Source: Hymenobacter mellowenesis (GTDB lineage: Bacteria; Bacteroidota; Bacteroidia; Cytophagales; Hymenobacteraceae). Taken from it: DNA of 64,000 bases. Within the stretch, counting starts at the first letter, position 1. The number at the start of each line of letters is the position of its first letter. Under the pieces are notes generated by a model that was not told the DNA's origin, did not search any database, and saw nothing but the letters and a program-made list of their open reading frames with translations. The position numbers were made by a program, and so were the translations under genes. Of this stretch, positions 44,436 through 52,415 are shown piece by piece. The stretch is taken from the NCBI RefSeq assembly GCF_030581005.1, contig NZ_JAUQSX010000001.1:496001-560000 (forward strand). Direction: 5' to 3'.

Positions 44436-45620
44436 TTATTCCTCACCGGCATTCTTCAGCTTGCTCAGCAGCGAATACGCACCTTCGGTCACGTAGCGGG
44501 CCGTGGAATCGGCGGCGGCGCGGCCGGGAATGAACACCTCGCTGTAGCCGTCGGCCTGCTCGCCACGGCGCACTTCAATTATTTTGAAAACCTGCTTGCC
44601 GGCCGTGGAGGGCTCTTGCCGGAATACGTATTGCTTGCCTTCGTAGTCCACCACGGCCTTGTCGGGCAGGGCCAACACCCGGCGGTTCGTGGTTTCTACC
44701 ACGGCGCGCACGAACATGCCGGGCAGCAGCGCGGGGTCGTTTTCCTGGTCGAGGTGGCCGTGCACGCGCACCGTGCGCTGCTGCTCATCCACCGTGCGGC
44801 CGATGAGATAGACGCGGGCGGTGCGCTCGGCGCTGCTATCGTTGGGCAGCGTGAACCGGATGCGTTGGTTTTTTTTGAGCAGCGGCACGTCCTTTTCAAA
44901 CACGGTGAGTTCCACGTGCAGGTGGTCGGGGTCGACTAGTTGAAACAGCGCATCGGTGGGCGTCACACTCTGGCCCACGGTCACGTTTACGGCTTTGACG
45001 AAGGCAGCCTTAGGCGCGCGCAGCGTGGCCGTGCTCACGAAGGGCCGGCGGCCGACGGGCAAGCCCGCCAGGCGCAGGCGCGCCAGCTGGCCGGCAGCCT
45101 GGGCTTGCAGGGCGCCGTACTCGGCCTGGGCGCGCTGCAGGTTTTTGGCCGGGGCCACTTCCTCGCGCACCAGTTCGCGCTGGCGTTCCAGCTCGGCCTT
45201 GGCGAACGTGAGCTGGCTTTGAGTTTCGAGGTAGCTCTGCTGCAGCTGAATAAACTCCGGGTTGCGGATGATGGCCAGCACCTGCCCCTTGCGCACCCGC
45301 GAGCCCTGGAGCAGCGAAGTGGCCTCCACAATGCCCCCCAGCGGCGCGCTGATGGACACAAGCTGGTCGGGCGGCACGTCGAGTACGCCGTTGGCCTTGA
45401 GCCCGCCGCCTAGCACACGCTCCGTAAGCGGGCCGGTTCGCACGCCAGCTAGCTGCTGCTCATCGGGCGTGAGGGTGACGTGGTCGGCGGGTACGGCGGG
45501 GCCCTCGGCTTTGGTTGCGGCCGGAGTTTCGGCTGTTTCAACGGGTTCGGTTTTACCCGAACAGCCTGCAGCTAGCAGAAATAGAACCAAGGCGGCGGAT
45601 TTATAGAACAGGGGTTTCAT
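44436..45620 (-). CDS. CzcB-like efflux RND periplasmic adaptor lipoprotein
   Basis: A 394-residue membrane-fusion protein linking the inner-membrane RND pump to the outer-membrane channel. A lipobox (LLAAGC, followed by SG) anchors it. A barrel-sandwich/lipoyl half (APLGGIVEA), an alpha-hairpin with QLQQSYLETQSQLTFAKAE, a second lipoyl half and a beta-barrel domain (VTVGQSVTPTDALF, HVELTVFEKDV) follow in the usual order. It is the last gene of a minus-strand operon after the CzcA-type pump (91-base gap). The start MKPLFYKSA is chosen for the lipoprotein signal. A divalent metal role is inferred from the pump. Confidence 0.9.
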   Translation of the reverse strand: MKPLFYKSAALVLFLLAAGCSGKTEPVETAETPAATKAEGPAVPADHVTLTPDEQQLAGVRTGPLTERVLGGGLKANGVLDVPPDQLVSISAPLGGIVEATSLLQGSRVRKGQVLAIIRNPEFIQLQQSYLETQSQLTFAKAELERQRELVREEVAPAKNLQRAQAEYGALQAQAAGQLARLRLAGLPVGRRPFVSTATLRAPKAAFVKAVNVTVGQSVTPTDALFQLVDPDHLHVELTVFEKDVPLLKKNQRIRFTLPNDSSAERTARVYLIGRTVDEQQRTVRVHGHLDQENDPALLPGMFVRAVVETTNRRVLALPDKAVVDYEGKQYVFRQEPSTAGKQVFKIIEVRRGEQADGYSEVFIPGRAAADSTARYVTEGAYSLLSKLKNAGEE

Positions 45621-45711
45621 TCGAAGAATCAAAAACGGCATGCAGAAATTCTACTTTATGCGAAGAAGGCTCTGCATGATATGATGCATTGGATAAGTCA
45701 TTCAATACCAG

Positions 45712-48700
45712 CTACTCCGCGCTCAACAAATAGTCCAGCTCGATTACCGTCTGGTTGTGTTGCAGCAGCGCGTCCAGATAGTCGGTTCGCAGGCGCAGGG
45801 CGCGGTCGAGGTTGAGCAGGTATTCGGTGTAGCCGTTTTCGCCGGCTTTAAAGGCCTTGGTGGCCACGCGGGTGATAACGGCCGCCTGCGGCAGGCCCGT
45901 TTGCTGGTAAAACTGCAGGCGCTGCTGCTGCTCGGCGCGTTGAGTGAGCAGCTCCTCTACCTTGCCGGCCAGCTCGGCCTGGTAGCGGCTCAGGCCGGTT
46001 TGGGCCACTTTTTCCTGCAGCCGGGCGGCGTCCACACGGGCCCGTTGCGGACCCTGAATGAGGGGCACCGCCACGGTAGCCTGCACGCCCTGAAACCGGT
46101 CGCCGGCCCCGTAGGTGCGGGTGGTACCGTCCACTACCTGGGGTCCTATTATTGACTGATTGAAATAGCCCACGCTCAGCCCGGGCTTGCCCTGGGCCTG
46201 CGTCACGCGGGTTTCGGCCTGGGCCACGGCCACTTGCTGGCGCAGCACCTGGGCCAGCAGGCTGCGGGCGAAGATGGCCGTATCGCCGGGTGAGATAGCA
46301 ACTTTGGGAGCGAGGGGCACCATTGTGCTGTCGGCTACCGCCACGGGCTGCCGGCGTTGGAGCAGAGCCTGCAGCTGCCGGACTGCCACCTGGTATTCGG
46401 CGCGGGCCTGCGTTAAGCGGATGCGGGTTTCGCCCTGCTGCACCAGCGCGGTGGCCACTTCGAGGCGGTCGGTTTCGCCGGTGCGGAAGCGCAGCTGGGC
46501 GGCCCGCACAAATTCAGTGTAGAGGCTGTCCTGAGCGCGCAAAGTGCGCAAACGGTGGCGGGCGTGCACGGCGGCTTCGTACTGCAGGCGCACTTGGCGG
46601 CGCACATCGGCGCGGGCCAGGGCCAGCTGCTGCTCCTTGGTGGCCACCTGCGCCCGGGCCAGGGCCGAGAGCGTGCGGTAGTAGCCCGGCCAGGCCAGCG
46701 GCTGGGTGATGCTGAACAGGTTGTCGTTCTGCGCCGAGTTGTACTGGCCGTAGCTGCCCTGCACGGTGGTGCGGCCAATGTCGCGCGCCGCGCGCACGGC
46801 CGCCTGCTGGGCAGCAAGCTGCTGCTCAGCCCCGAGCACGGTGCCGCTTTGGCCGAGGGCCGCGTCCACGGCCTGGGTGGCGTTGAGGGCGCCATCGGCG
46901 GGCGTGCCGGGCTGCTGGGCGCGGGCCCGGCCGGGTAGCAGGCCAGTCCCTAGAGCCAGTAGCAAGAGGCCCGCAGCCGGCAGGCTGGTGGCTGGCGTTC
47001 CGGCAGTTGCTGGGGCGTCGGTTTCGTGCTTGCGCGCGGCGCGGCGGGCGCTCCACATTTCTTCGAGGTAGTAGAGCACGGGCAGCACCAGCAGCGTGAG
47101 CAGTGTGGCTGTCACCAGCCCGCCGATGACCACCGTGGCCAGTGGCTTCTGCACTTCGCCCCCAGCCGAGTTCGACAGCGCCATCGGCAAAAAGCCCAGC
47201 GAGGCCACGGTGGCCGTCATCAGTACCGGGCGCAGACGCACGTGAGTGCCCTCCAGAATGCGGGCGCGCAGGTCAGTCACGCCTTCTTCTTTGAGCTGGT
47301 TGAAGTAGCCGATGAGCACAATGCCGTTGAGCACGGCCACGCCAAACAGCGCAATGAAACCCACGCCCGCCGAGATGCTGAACGGCATGCCGCGCAGCCA
47401 CAGCGCCAGCACCCCGCCAATAGCCGAGAGCGGAATAGCCGTGAAAATCATCACCGACTGGGCTACGGAATTGAATGTGGCATAGAGCAGCAAAAAGATG
47501 AGCAGCAGCGCCACCGGCACGGCAATCAGCAGCCGGTCGCGGGCCGACTGCAGGTTCTCAAACTGCCCGCCGTACGTGGCGTAGTAGCCAGGCGCGAACT
47601 TCACGCGTTGCGCCAAGCGCTGCTGCACTTGCTTCACGAGGCTTTCCACGTCGCGCCCCCGCACGTTGAAGCCCACGATGATGCGGCGCTTGGCATCGTC
47701 GCGCTGAATCTGGCTGGGGCCCGAAACAAAGGCGACTTTGGCCACCTGCTCCAGCGGAATCTGCCGGCCGTCGGGGGTGGCCACGAACAGCTGGCGCAGG
47801 TTGCTGATGTCCTGACGGTAGCTTTCCTTAAGGCGCACCACGAGGTCGAACCGGCGCTCTTTCTCGAAAATCTGGCCCGCTACCTGGCCCGCGAAAGCTG
47901 TTTGCACGGTGCGGTTCACATCATCTACCGAGAGGCCGTATTGGGCCAGCTTGTCGCGGTCGAGCTGGGCTACAATCTGGGTTTGGCCGGTGGCGCGCTC
48001 CACGTAGAGGTCGGTGGCGCCGGGCAGGCCCTTCACCAACTCCCCCACTTGCCCGGCGTAGTCGTCGAGCTGCTGCAGGTCCTCGCCAAAAATCTTAATC
48101 ACCACGTCCTGCTTGGCACCCGAAATCAGCTCATTAAAGCGCATCTGAATGGGCTGCTGGAAGCCAAATGTGACGCCGGGAATAGTGCTGAGCCGGGCTG
48201 ACATCTTCTCTACCAAGCCCTCGCGGCTGTCGGCCGAGGTCCAGTCCTTCTTGTCTTTGAGCACGATAATCAGGTCGCAGGCTTCCGGTGGCATGGGGTC
48301 GGTCGGAATTTCCGAGGAGCCCACTTTGGCCACCACCTCTTTCACTTCGGGGAAGTTTTTGAGTAGCAGCCCGGCCGCCTGCTGGGCCTTCTCGGCCGTG
48401 TAGCTGATGGAGGAACCGGGCAGCACGCGGGTTTCCACAGCAAAGTCGCCCTCTTCCAGGGTGGGAATAAACTCGCCGCCCAGCGTGCGAAACAGCAACG
48501 CAGTGCCCACCAGCAACGCCAGTGCCGTGCCAATAATCAGCGTTTTAGCCCCCAGCGCCCACGCCACCACGCGCTGGTAGCGCAGGGCCAGCCGGCCCAG
48601 TATCTTGTCCGAAAAGCCGTGGCGGTCGGTGCGGCGGCTCAGGGCCAGCGCCGACATCATGGGCACGTAGGTGAGCGAGAGCAGGAAAGCGCCGAGGATG

Positions 48701-50166
48701 GCGAAGGCCACCGTCTGGGCCATGGGCCGAAACATCTTGCCCTCGATACCGCCCAGTGCCAGCAGCGGCAGGTACACAATCAGGATAATAATCTCGCCAA
48801 ACGCCGCCGAGGAGCGGATTTTGCTGGCCGCGTGGTACACTTCGTCGTCCATGTCGGGGCGGGAAAGTTCCGCCGCTTCCGCCGGGCGCTGCAGCCCCGC
48901 CAGCCGGTGCACAATGGCTTCCACAATAATGACGGCGCCGTCCACAATCAGCCCAAAGTCAATAGCTCCCAGCGAGAGCAAATTGCCCGAAACGCCAAAC
49001 AGCCGCATCATGCCAATGGCAAAAAACATGGCCAGCGGTATCACCGAGGCCACCACCAGCCCGGCGCGCCAGTTGCCCAGAAACAGCACCAGCACGAAAA
49101 TCACAATCAGCGCGCCTTCAGCCAGGTTCTTGGTCACGGTGCCAATGGCCTGGTCCACCAGCTTGGTGCGGTCCAGAAACGGTTCGATAACCACGCCTTC
49201 AGGCAGCGTTTTCTGGATGGTGGCCATGCGCTGCTTCACGGCCTTGATGACGGCCGAGGAATTGGCGCCCTTCAGCATAAGCACCAGCGCGCCCACCGCT
49301 TCGCCCTCCTGGTTGCGGGTCATCAGGCCGTAGCGCACGGCGTGGCCGAGGCGCACCTGGGCCACGTCGCGTACCAGCACGGGCACGCCGGTGGCGCCGG
49401 TGGGCGCCCGCACCACCATGCGGCCCACGTCTTCGAGCGAGCCAGCCAGGCCTTCGGTGCGAATGAAATAGGCCGCGGGATTTTTGTCGATGTAGGCCCC
49501 GCCGGTGTTTTGGTTGTTCTTTTCGAGAGCGTTGAAGACGTCGGCCACCGTCACGTTCAGGCTGCGCAGGCGCTCGGGGTCAAGGCCCACCTCGTATTGC
49601 TTCACGTAGCCGCCGAAGCTGCTCACGTCGGCCACACCGGGCGTGCCCAGCAGCTGCCGGCGCACCAGCCAGTCCTGCAGCGTGCGCAGCTCGGTGGCCG
49701 AATACTTGTGCTCGTAGCCCGGCTTGGGATGCAGCACATACTGGTAGATTTCGCCGAGGCCCGTCGTGAGCGGGGCCAGTTCGGGCGTGCCGGCGCCGGC
49801 CGGAATCTGCTGCTCAGCGTCCTTTAGCCGCTCACTCACCTGCTGGCGCGCCCAGTACACGTCCACACCGTCGGGAAACACGATGGTGACCACCGACAGG
49901 CCGAACCGGGAGAAAGAACGCACCTCTTCCACATCGGGAATGGTAGCAATAGCCTGCTCAATGGGAAACGTAACCAACCGCTCCACATCGGGCGCGCCGA
50001 GCGACGGCGTCTGGGTGATGACCTGCACTTGGTTGTTGGTGATGTCGGGCACGGCATCGATGGGCAGATTGGCCACCGAGTAGCCGCCCCACGCCACCAG
50101 CGCCAGCGTGAGCAGGCCAATGAGCAGCTTGTGGGTGATGGAAAAGTAAATAATGCGGTCGAGCAT
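45712..50166 (-). CDS. CzcA-type heavy-metal RND pump fused to TolC-like outer-membrane factor
   Basis: A 1,484-residue fusion. Residues 1-1035 are a complete HME-family RND proton antiporter with the TM4 motif DFGLIVDGAVIIVE, placing acidic residues at Asp403, Asp409 and Glu416, the pattern of CzcA-like Zn/Co/Cd exporters rather than the CusA copper type. After a linker there is a hydrophobic segment AAGLLLLALGTGLLPGRARA-Q (about 1062-1083) that looks like an internal signal peptide. Residues about 1085-1484 form an outer-membrane-efflux protein (TolC/CzcC-like helical repeats). The upstream His-rich gene and downstream adaptor are on the same strand, so one operon appears to encode the whole tripartite system. 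Such fusions occur in other Bacteroidota. Confidence 0.93.
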   Translation of the reverse strand: MLDRIIYFSITHKLLIGLLTLALVAWGGYSVANLPIDAVPDITNNQVQVITQTPSLGAPDVERLVTFPIEQAIATIPDVEEVRSFSRFGLSVVTIVFPDGVDVYWARQQVSERLKDAEQQIPAGAGTPELAPLTTGLGEIYQYVLHPKPGYEHKYSATELRTLQDWLVRRQLLGTPGVADVSSFGGYVKQYEVGLDPERLRSLNVTVADVFNALEKNNQNTGGAYIDKNPAAYFIRTEGLAGSLEDVGRMVVRAPTGATGVPVLVRDVAQVRLGHAVRYGLMTRNQEGEAVGALVLMLKGANSSAVIKAVKQRMATIQKTLPEGVVIEPFLDRTKLVDQAIGTVTKNLAEGALIVIFVLVLFLGNWRAGLVVASVIPLAMFFAIGMMRLFGVSGNLLSLGAIDFGLIVDGAVIIVEAIVHRLAGLQRPAEAAELSRPDMDDEVYHAASKIRSSAAFGEIIILIVYLPLLALGGIEGKMFRPMAQTVAFAILGAFLLSLTYVPMMSALALSRRTDRHGFSDKILGRLALRYQRVVAWALGAKTLIIGTALALLVGTALLFRTLGGEFIPTLEEGDFAVETRVLPGSSISYTAEKAQQAAGLLLKNFPEVKEVVAKVGSSEIPTDPMPPEACDLIIVLKDKKDWTSADSREGLVEKMSARLSTIPGVTFGFQQPIQMRFNELISGAKQDVVIKIFGEDLQQLDDYAGQVGELVKGLPGATDLYVERATGQTQIVAQLDRDKLAQYGLSVDDVNRTVQTAFAGQVAGQIFEKERRFDLVVRLKESYRQDISNLRQLFVATPDGRQIPLEQVAKVAFVSGPSQIQRDDAKRRIIVGFNVRGRDVESLVKQVQQRLAQRVKFAPGYYATYGGQFENLQSARDRLLIAVPVALLLIFLLLYATFNSVAQSVMIFTAIPLSAIGGVLALWLRGMPFSISAGVGFIALFGVAVLNGIVLIGYFNQLKEEGVTDLRARILEGTHVRLRPVLMTATVASLGFLPMALSNSAGGEVQKPLATVVIGGLVTATLLTLLVLPVLYYLEEMWSARRAARKHETDAPATAGTPATSLPAAGLLLLALGTGLLPGRARAQQPGTPADGALNATQAVDAALGQSGTVLGAEQQLAAQQAAVRAARDIGRTTVQGSYGQYNSAQNDNLFSITQPLAWPGYYRTLSALARAQVATKEQQLALARADVRRQVRLQYEAAVHARHRLRTLRAQDSLYTEFVRAAQLRFRTGETDRLEVATALVQQGETRIRLTQARAEYQVAVRQLQALLQRRQPVAVADSTMVPLAPKVAISPGDTAIFARSLLAQVLRQQVAVAQAETRVTQAQGKPGLSVGYFNQSIIGPQVVDGTTRTYGAGDRFQGVQATVAVPLIQGPQRARVDAARLQEKVAQTGLSRYQAELAGKVEELLTQRAEQQQRLQFYQQTGLPQAAVITRVATKAFKAGENGYTEYLLNLDRALRLRTDYLDALLQHNQTVIELDYLLSAE

Positions 50167-50293
50167 GAGCTGCTGAACGGGAAGGGAGACAAACCAGAAA
50201 AAGACGGGGGAACGCGGCCGGACGCAGTACGCAAAAAGTCCGCGCCGGGCACGGCACAGCCGTTCCAGCGCGGACCTTATCGGGCGCGAAGCA

Positions 50294-50785
50294 TCAGATT
50301 ACCAGAGAACCAATGAAGATTCGCAGGTCGGGAATTTTGGGTTTGAGGTGCTCAGGTGGCACCAGGGCCACGGCTTGCTGCCGGTCCCAGGCCTGAAACG
50401 GCCGGAAGGCGAAATCCTGCACGGGCGGCAGGGCCAGCACAGCGGGCGCCGGGTAGTCGCCGAGCAGCTTGAGCAGCGGGGCGAGGCCGGTGAGGGACTG
50501 GTCGTCGTCGCCGGTGCAGGCGTGGTGGCCGTGGTGCGGGCTCGACGAGTGCTGAGCTACCGGAGCGTGGTGGTCCTGGTAATGGTCGTCGTCGCGGTTC
50601 TGGTCGTGGTCATCATCGTGGTGATGATGCGCCTGCGGCATGTTGGGCAGGTGCAGGTGCTCGCCGACCGCGCGGTGGGGCAGCAGTTCCGCCAGCGCCA
50701 CCGCCGGCCCCAGCAGCGCGCTCAGAAACACGACCAGCAAGGCCGAGGCAGTGAGGCGAATGGTGGCGGGTAGCAAGCGAAACAT
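50294..50785 (-). CDS. His-rich periplasmic metal-binding protein
   Basis: A 163-residue exported protein: signal peptide to about residue 32 (LLGPAVALAE), a metal-binding centre at 53-90 with HHHHDDDH, DDDHYQDHH and HHGHHAC, then a C-terminal region (100-163) with no known motif. It is the first gene of the efflux operon, 127 bases before the pump gene, and probably buffers or presents Zn2+, Ni2+, Co2+ or Cu ions to the exporter. A TACCTTTG -7 box lies only 8 bases upstream of the ATG, so the transcript may be leaderless. No named family. Confidence 0.8.
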   Translation of the reverse strand: MFRLLPATIRLTASALLVVFLSALLGPAVALAELLPHRAVGEHLHLPNMPQAHHHHDDDHDQNRDDDHYQDHHAPVAQHSSSPHHGHHACTGDDDQSLTGLAPLLKLLGDYPAPAVLALPPVQDFAFRPFQAWDRQQAVALVPPEHLKPKIPDLRIFIGSLVI

Positions 50786-50792
50786 GAGCGGG

Positions 50793-50800
50793 CAAAGGTA
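50793..50800 (-). promoter_or_regulatory. -7 promoter box of the metal-efflux operon
   Basis: TACCTTTG on the minus strand, an exact TAnnTTTG match, 7 bases before the ATG of the His-rich protein. No TTTG -33 box is seen at the usual distance. If used, transcription would start at or near the start codon. Confidence 0.55.
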
Positions 50801-50896
50801 AAACAGTCTACGGCCACCGCCTTCTTTCGGTCGAAAAGGCTATCCAATCAACCCAAAGCTGCCTTTTCCTGATTTCCCCTAATTTCTCAAAAGCAA

Positions 50897-50930
50897 AACA
50901 GCCGCTCAGCAATGAAGCTAGGCGGCTGTT
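50897..50930 (-). terminator. Terminator of tRNA-Val(CAC)
   Basis: Stem aacagccgc / gcggctgtt with a 16-base loop, followed on the minus strand by a T-rich tract. It closely resembles the terminator after the other tRNA-Val gene. Confidence 0.82.
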
Positions 50931-50938
50931 AAGCAATG

Positions 50939-51013
50939 TGGGAAGTAAAGGGCTCGAACCTTCGACCTCTGCTGTGTGAAAGCAGCGCTCTGAACCAACT
51001 GAGCTAACCTCCC
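50939..51013 (-). tRNA. tRNA-Val, anticodon CAC
   Basis: A 75-base cloverleaf on the minus strand: acceptor GGGAGGT/ACTTCCC, D-arm GCTC-AGAGC, anticodon stem CTGCT/AGCAG with loop TTCACAC (anticodon CAC, reading GTG), T-loop TTCGAGC, discriminator A. CCA is not encoded. Confidence 0.95.
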
Positions 51014-51047
51014 AAGCTAATAAAACCGGCATCAATTATTCCGGTAT

Positions 51048-51089
51048 TAAAAAGAAAACAGCCACCAAGCGTGATGCCTAAGTGGCTGT
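51048..51089 (-). terminator. Terminator of tRNA-Val(TAC)
   Basis: Stem acagccac / gtggctgt followed on the minus strand by TTTTCTTTTT. It lies between the two tRNA genes, so they can be separate transcripts. Confidence 0.82.
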
Positions 51090-51098
51090 CTTTCAGTG

Positions 51099-51173
51099 TG
51101 GGGGATACTGGGTTCGAACCAGTGACCCTCTGCTTGTAAGGCAGATGCTCTGAACCAGCTGAGCTAATCCCCC
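51099..51173 (-). tRNA. tRNA-Val, anticodon TAC
   Basis: A 75-base cloverleaf on the minus strand: acceptor GGGGGAT/ATCCCCC, D-arm GCTC-AGAGC, anticodon stem TCTGC/GCAGA with loop CTTACAA (anticodon TAC, reading GTA/GTG), T-loop TTCGAAC, discriminator A. CCA is not encoded. Confidence 0.96.
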
Positions 51174-51198
51174 GTGGTGTTGTTCCCGTTTGGGATTG

Positions 51199-51230
51199 CA
51201 AAGATGGGAGGTGTTTTTGGAAGCGCCAAA
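51199..51230 (-). promoter_or_regulatory. Promoter of tRNA-Val(TAC)
   Basis: On the minus strand a TTTG (-33, 51227-51230) is separated by 20 bases from CATCTTTG (-7, 51199-51206; one mismatch to TAnnTTTG), about 26 bases upstream of the mature tRNA end. Spacing fits the Bacteroidota housekeeping promoter. Confidence 0.65.
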
Positions 51231-51426
51231 CAAAATGCTGATTTAAGCGCCAGATTTTTCTGTCAAAAGCGGCTCTCACGCGGCAATAACTTCATTTTCA
51301 GGGCCAGAAAATTTACGGTCTTCGCTTAAAAAATTCGTCTGCCTCCCGGTTTGCCGGCAAGCAACGTATTCGGGCGTCTCCCGTTAAGCCCCCAAACATT
51401 TCCACTCACCCAACCTTTCCCTTCCT

Positions 51427-52344
51427 ATGGACGCGCAACTCCTCCAGAACTATTCCGAAGCCGAAAAAACCGCTTACCTGAGCGCCATTGCCAGCCTCGC
51501 CACCGCCGACCGCCAGGCCTCGGGCGCCGAAACCCAGTTTCTGCAGGCGCTGGCGCAGCAGGCCGGCCTCTCGGGCGGCGCCACGCAACAGGTGCTGGCC
51601 GCCGCTTCGGATGCCAACAACCAAACCATCCAGCAAAACCTCGACGCCCTCAAAGGCAGCGACCTACGCTTCTCGCTCGTCACCGACCTCATCAGCTTCG
51701 CCCGCGCCGATGGCGCTTACGCTAACGACGAGGAAGCCATGATTGGCAAAATGTCGCAGTACCTCGGCATCAACCCGGAGCAGAAACAAGCCTTGGAAAC
51801 CGTGGTCGACCAGGCCGCTACCGTGGCCCACGACCCGCAGGACCCGGCCAAAGAAGGCTTCTTCAGCCGCATTGGCGACAAGCTGTCCAGCGTGGGCATT
51901 CCCAAAAATGCCCTCATGGCCGGCCTGCTCGGCGTGGTGGCGCCCATGGTGATTTCGCGCGTGATGAGCGGCGGCAGCCAGAACCAGGGCTACGGCAACC
52001 AAAGCAGCGGCGGTGGCCTGCTGGGCGGCCTCGGTGGCGGCGGTAGCCTGGGCGGCCTGCTTGGCGGCGCAGCGCACAGCGGCCTGGGTGGCATGCTAGG
52101 CGGCTTGCTCGGCGGCGGTATGCTGGGCGGCCTCATGGGCGGCGGCAATTCGCAGGCCGACTTGCCGCAGCAGGGCTCGGCCATCGGCAGTGGCGGCTTG
52201 GGTTCGATGATGTCCATTCTCGGCGGCCTGGGCGGGCGGCCCAACTCGCAGCCGGCCAGCGCGGGCGGCGGCGGCTTGGGCGGCTTGCTTGGCGGCAGCA
52301 GCTTGGGTGGTATGCTCGGCGGCCTGTTTGGTGGTAACCGCTAG
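51427..52344 (+). CDS. TerB-like protein with Gly-rich tail
   Basis: A 305-residue protein. Residues about 1-135 look like an all-helical TerB/DUF533-like domain (YLSAIASLATADRQASGAE, then LVTDLISFARADGAYANDEE), with acidic residues that could bind metal. A hydrophobic segment follows at about 160-177 (NALMAGLLGVVAPMVIS), and residues 185-305 are a low-complexity Gly/Leu repeat (LLGGLGGGG, LGGMLGGLLGG). It has no signal peptide, so it is probably cytoplasmic or inner-membrane associated. A role in tellurite resistance is not supported by the context. It is monocistronic and ends at a 26-bp palindromic terminator. Confidence 0.75.
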   Translation: MDAQLLQNYSEAEKTAYLSAIASLATADRQASGAETQFLQALAQQAGLSGGATQQVLAAASDANNQTIQQNLDALKGSDLRFSLVTDLISFARADGAYANDEEAMIGKMSQYLGINPEQKQALETVVDQAATVAHDPQDPAKEGFFSRIGDKLSSVGIPKNALMAGLLGVVAPMVISRVMSGGSQNQGYGNQSSGGGLLGGLGGGGSLGGLLGGAAHSGLGGMLGGLLGGGMLGGLMGGGNSQADLPQQGSAIGSGGLGSMMSILGGLGGRPNSQPASAGGGGLGGLLGGSSLGGMLGGLFGGNR

Positions 52345-52357
52345 GCTATTAGAGCCC

Positions 52358-52413
52358 AACATTTACAAAGAAAAAGGCCACTCGATTGAGTGGCCTTTTT
52401 CTTTGTAAATGTT
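52358..52413. terminator. 26-bp perfect palindromic bidirectional terminator
   Basis: Arms 52358-52383 and 52388-52413 are perfect reverse complements with a 4-base loop gatt, including ggccactc/gagtggcc with A and T tracts on both sides. It lies 13 bases after the TerB-like stop and 2 bases before the end of the convergent MscS gene. Confidence 0.96.
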
Positions 52414-52415
52414 AT

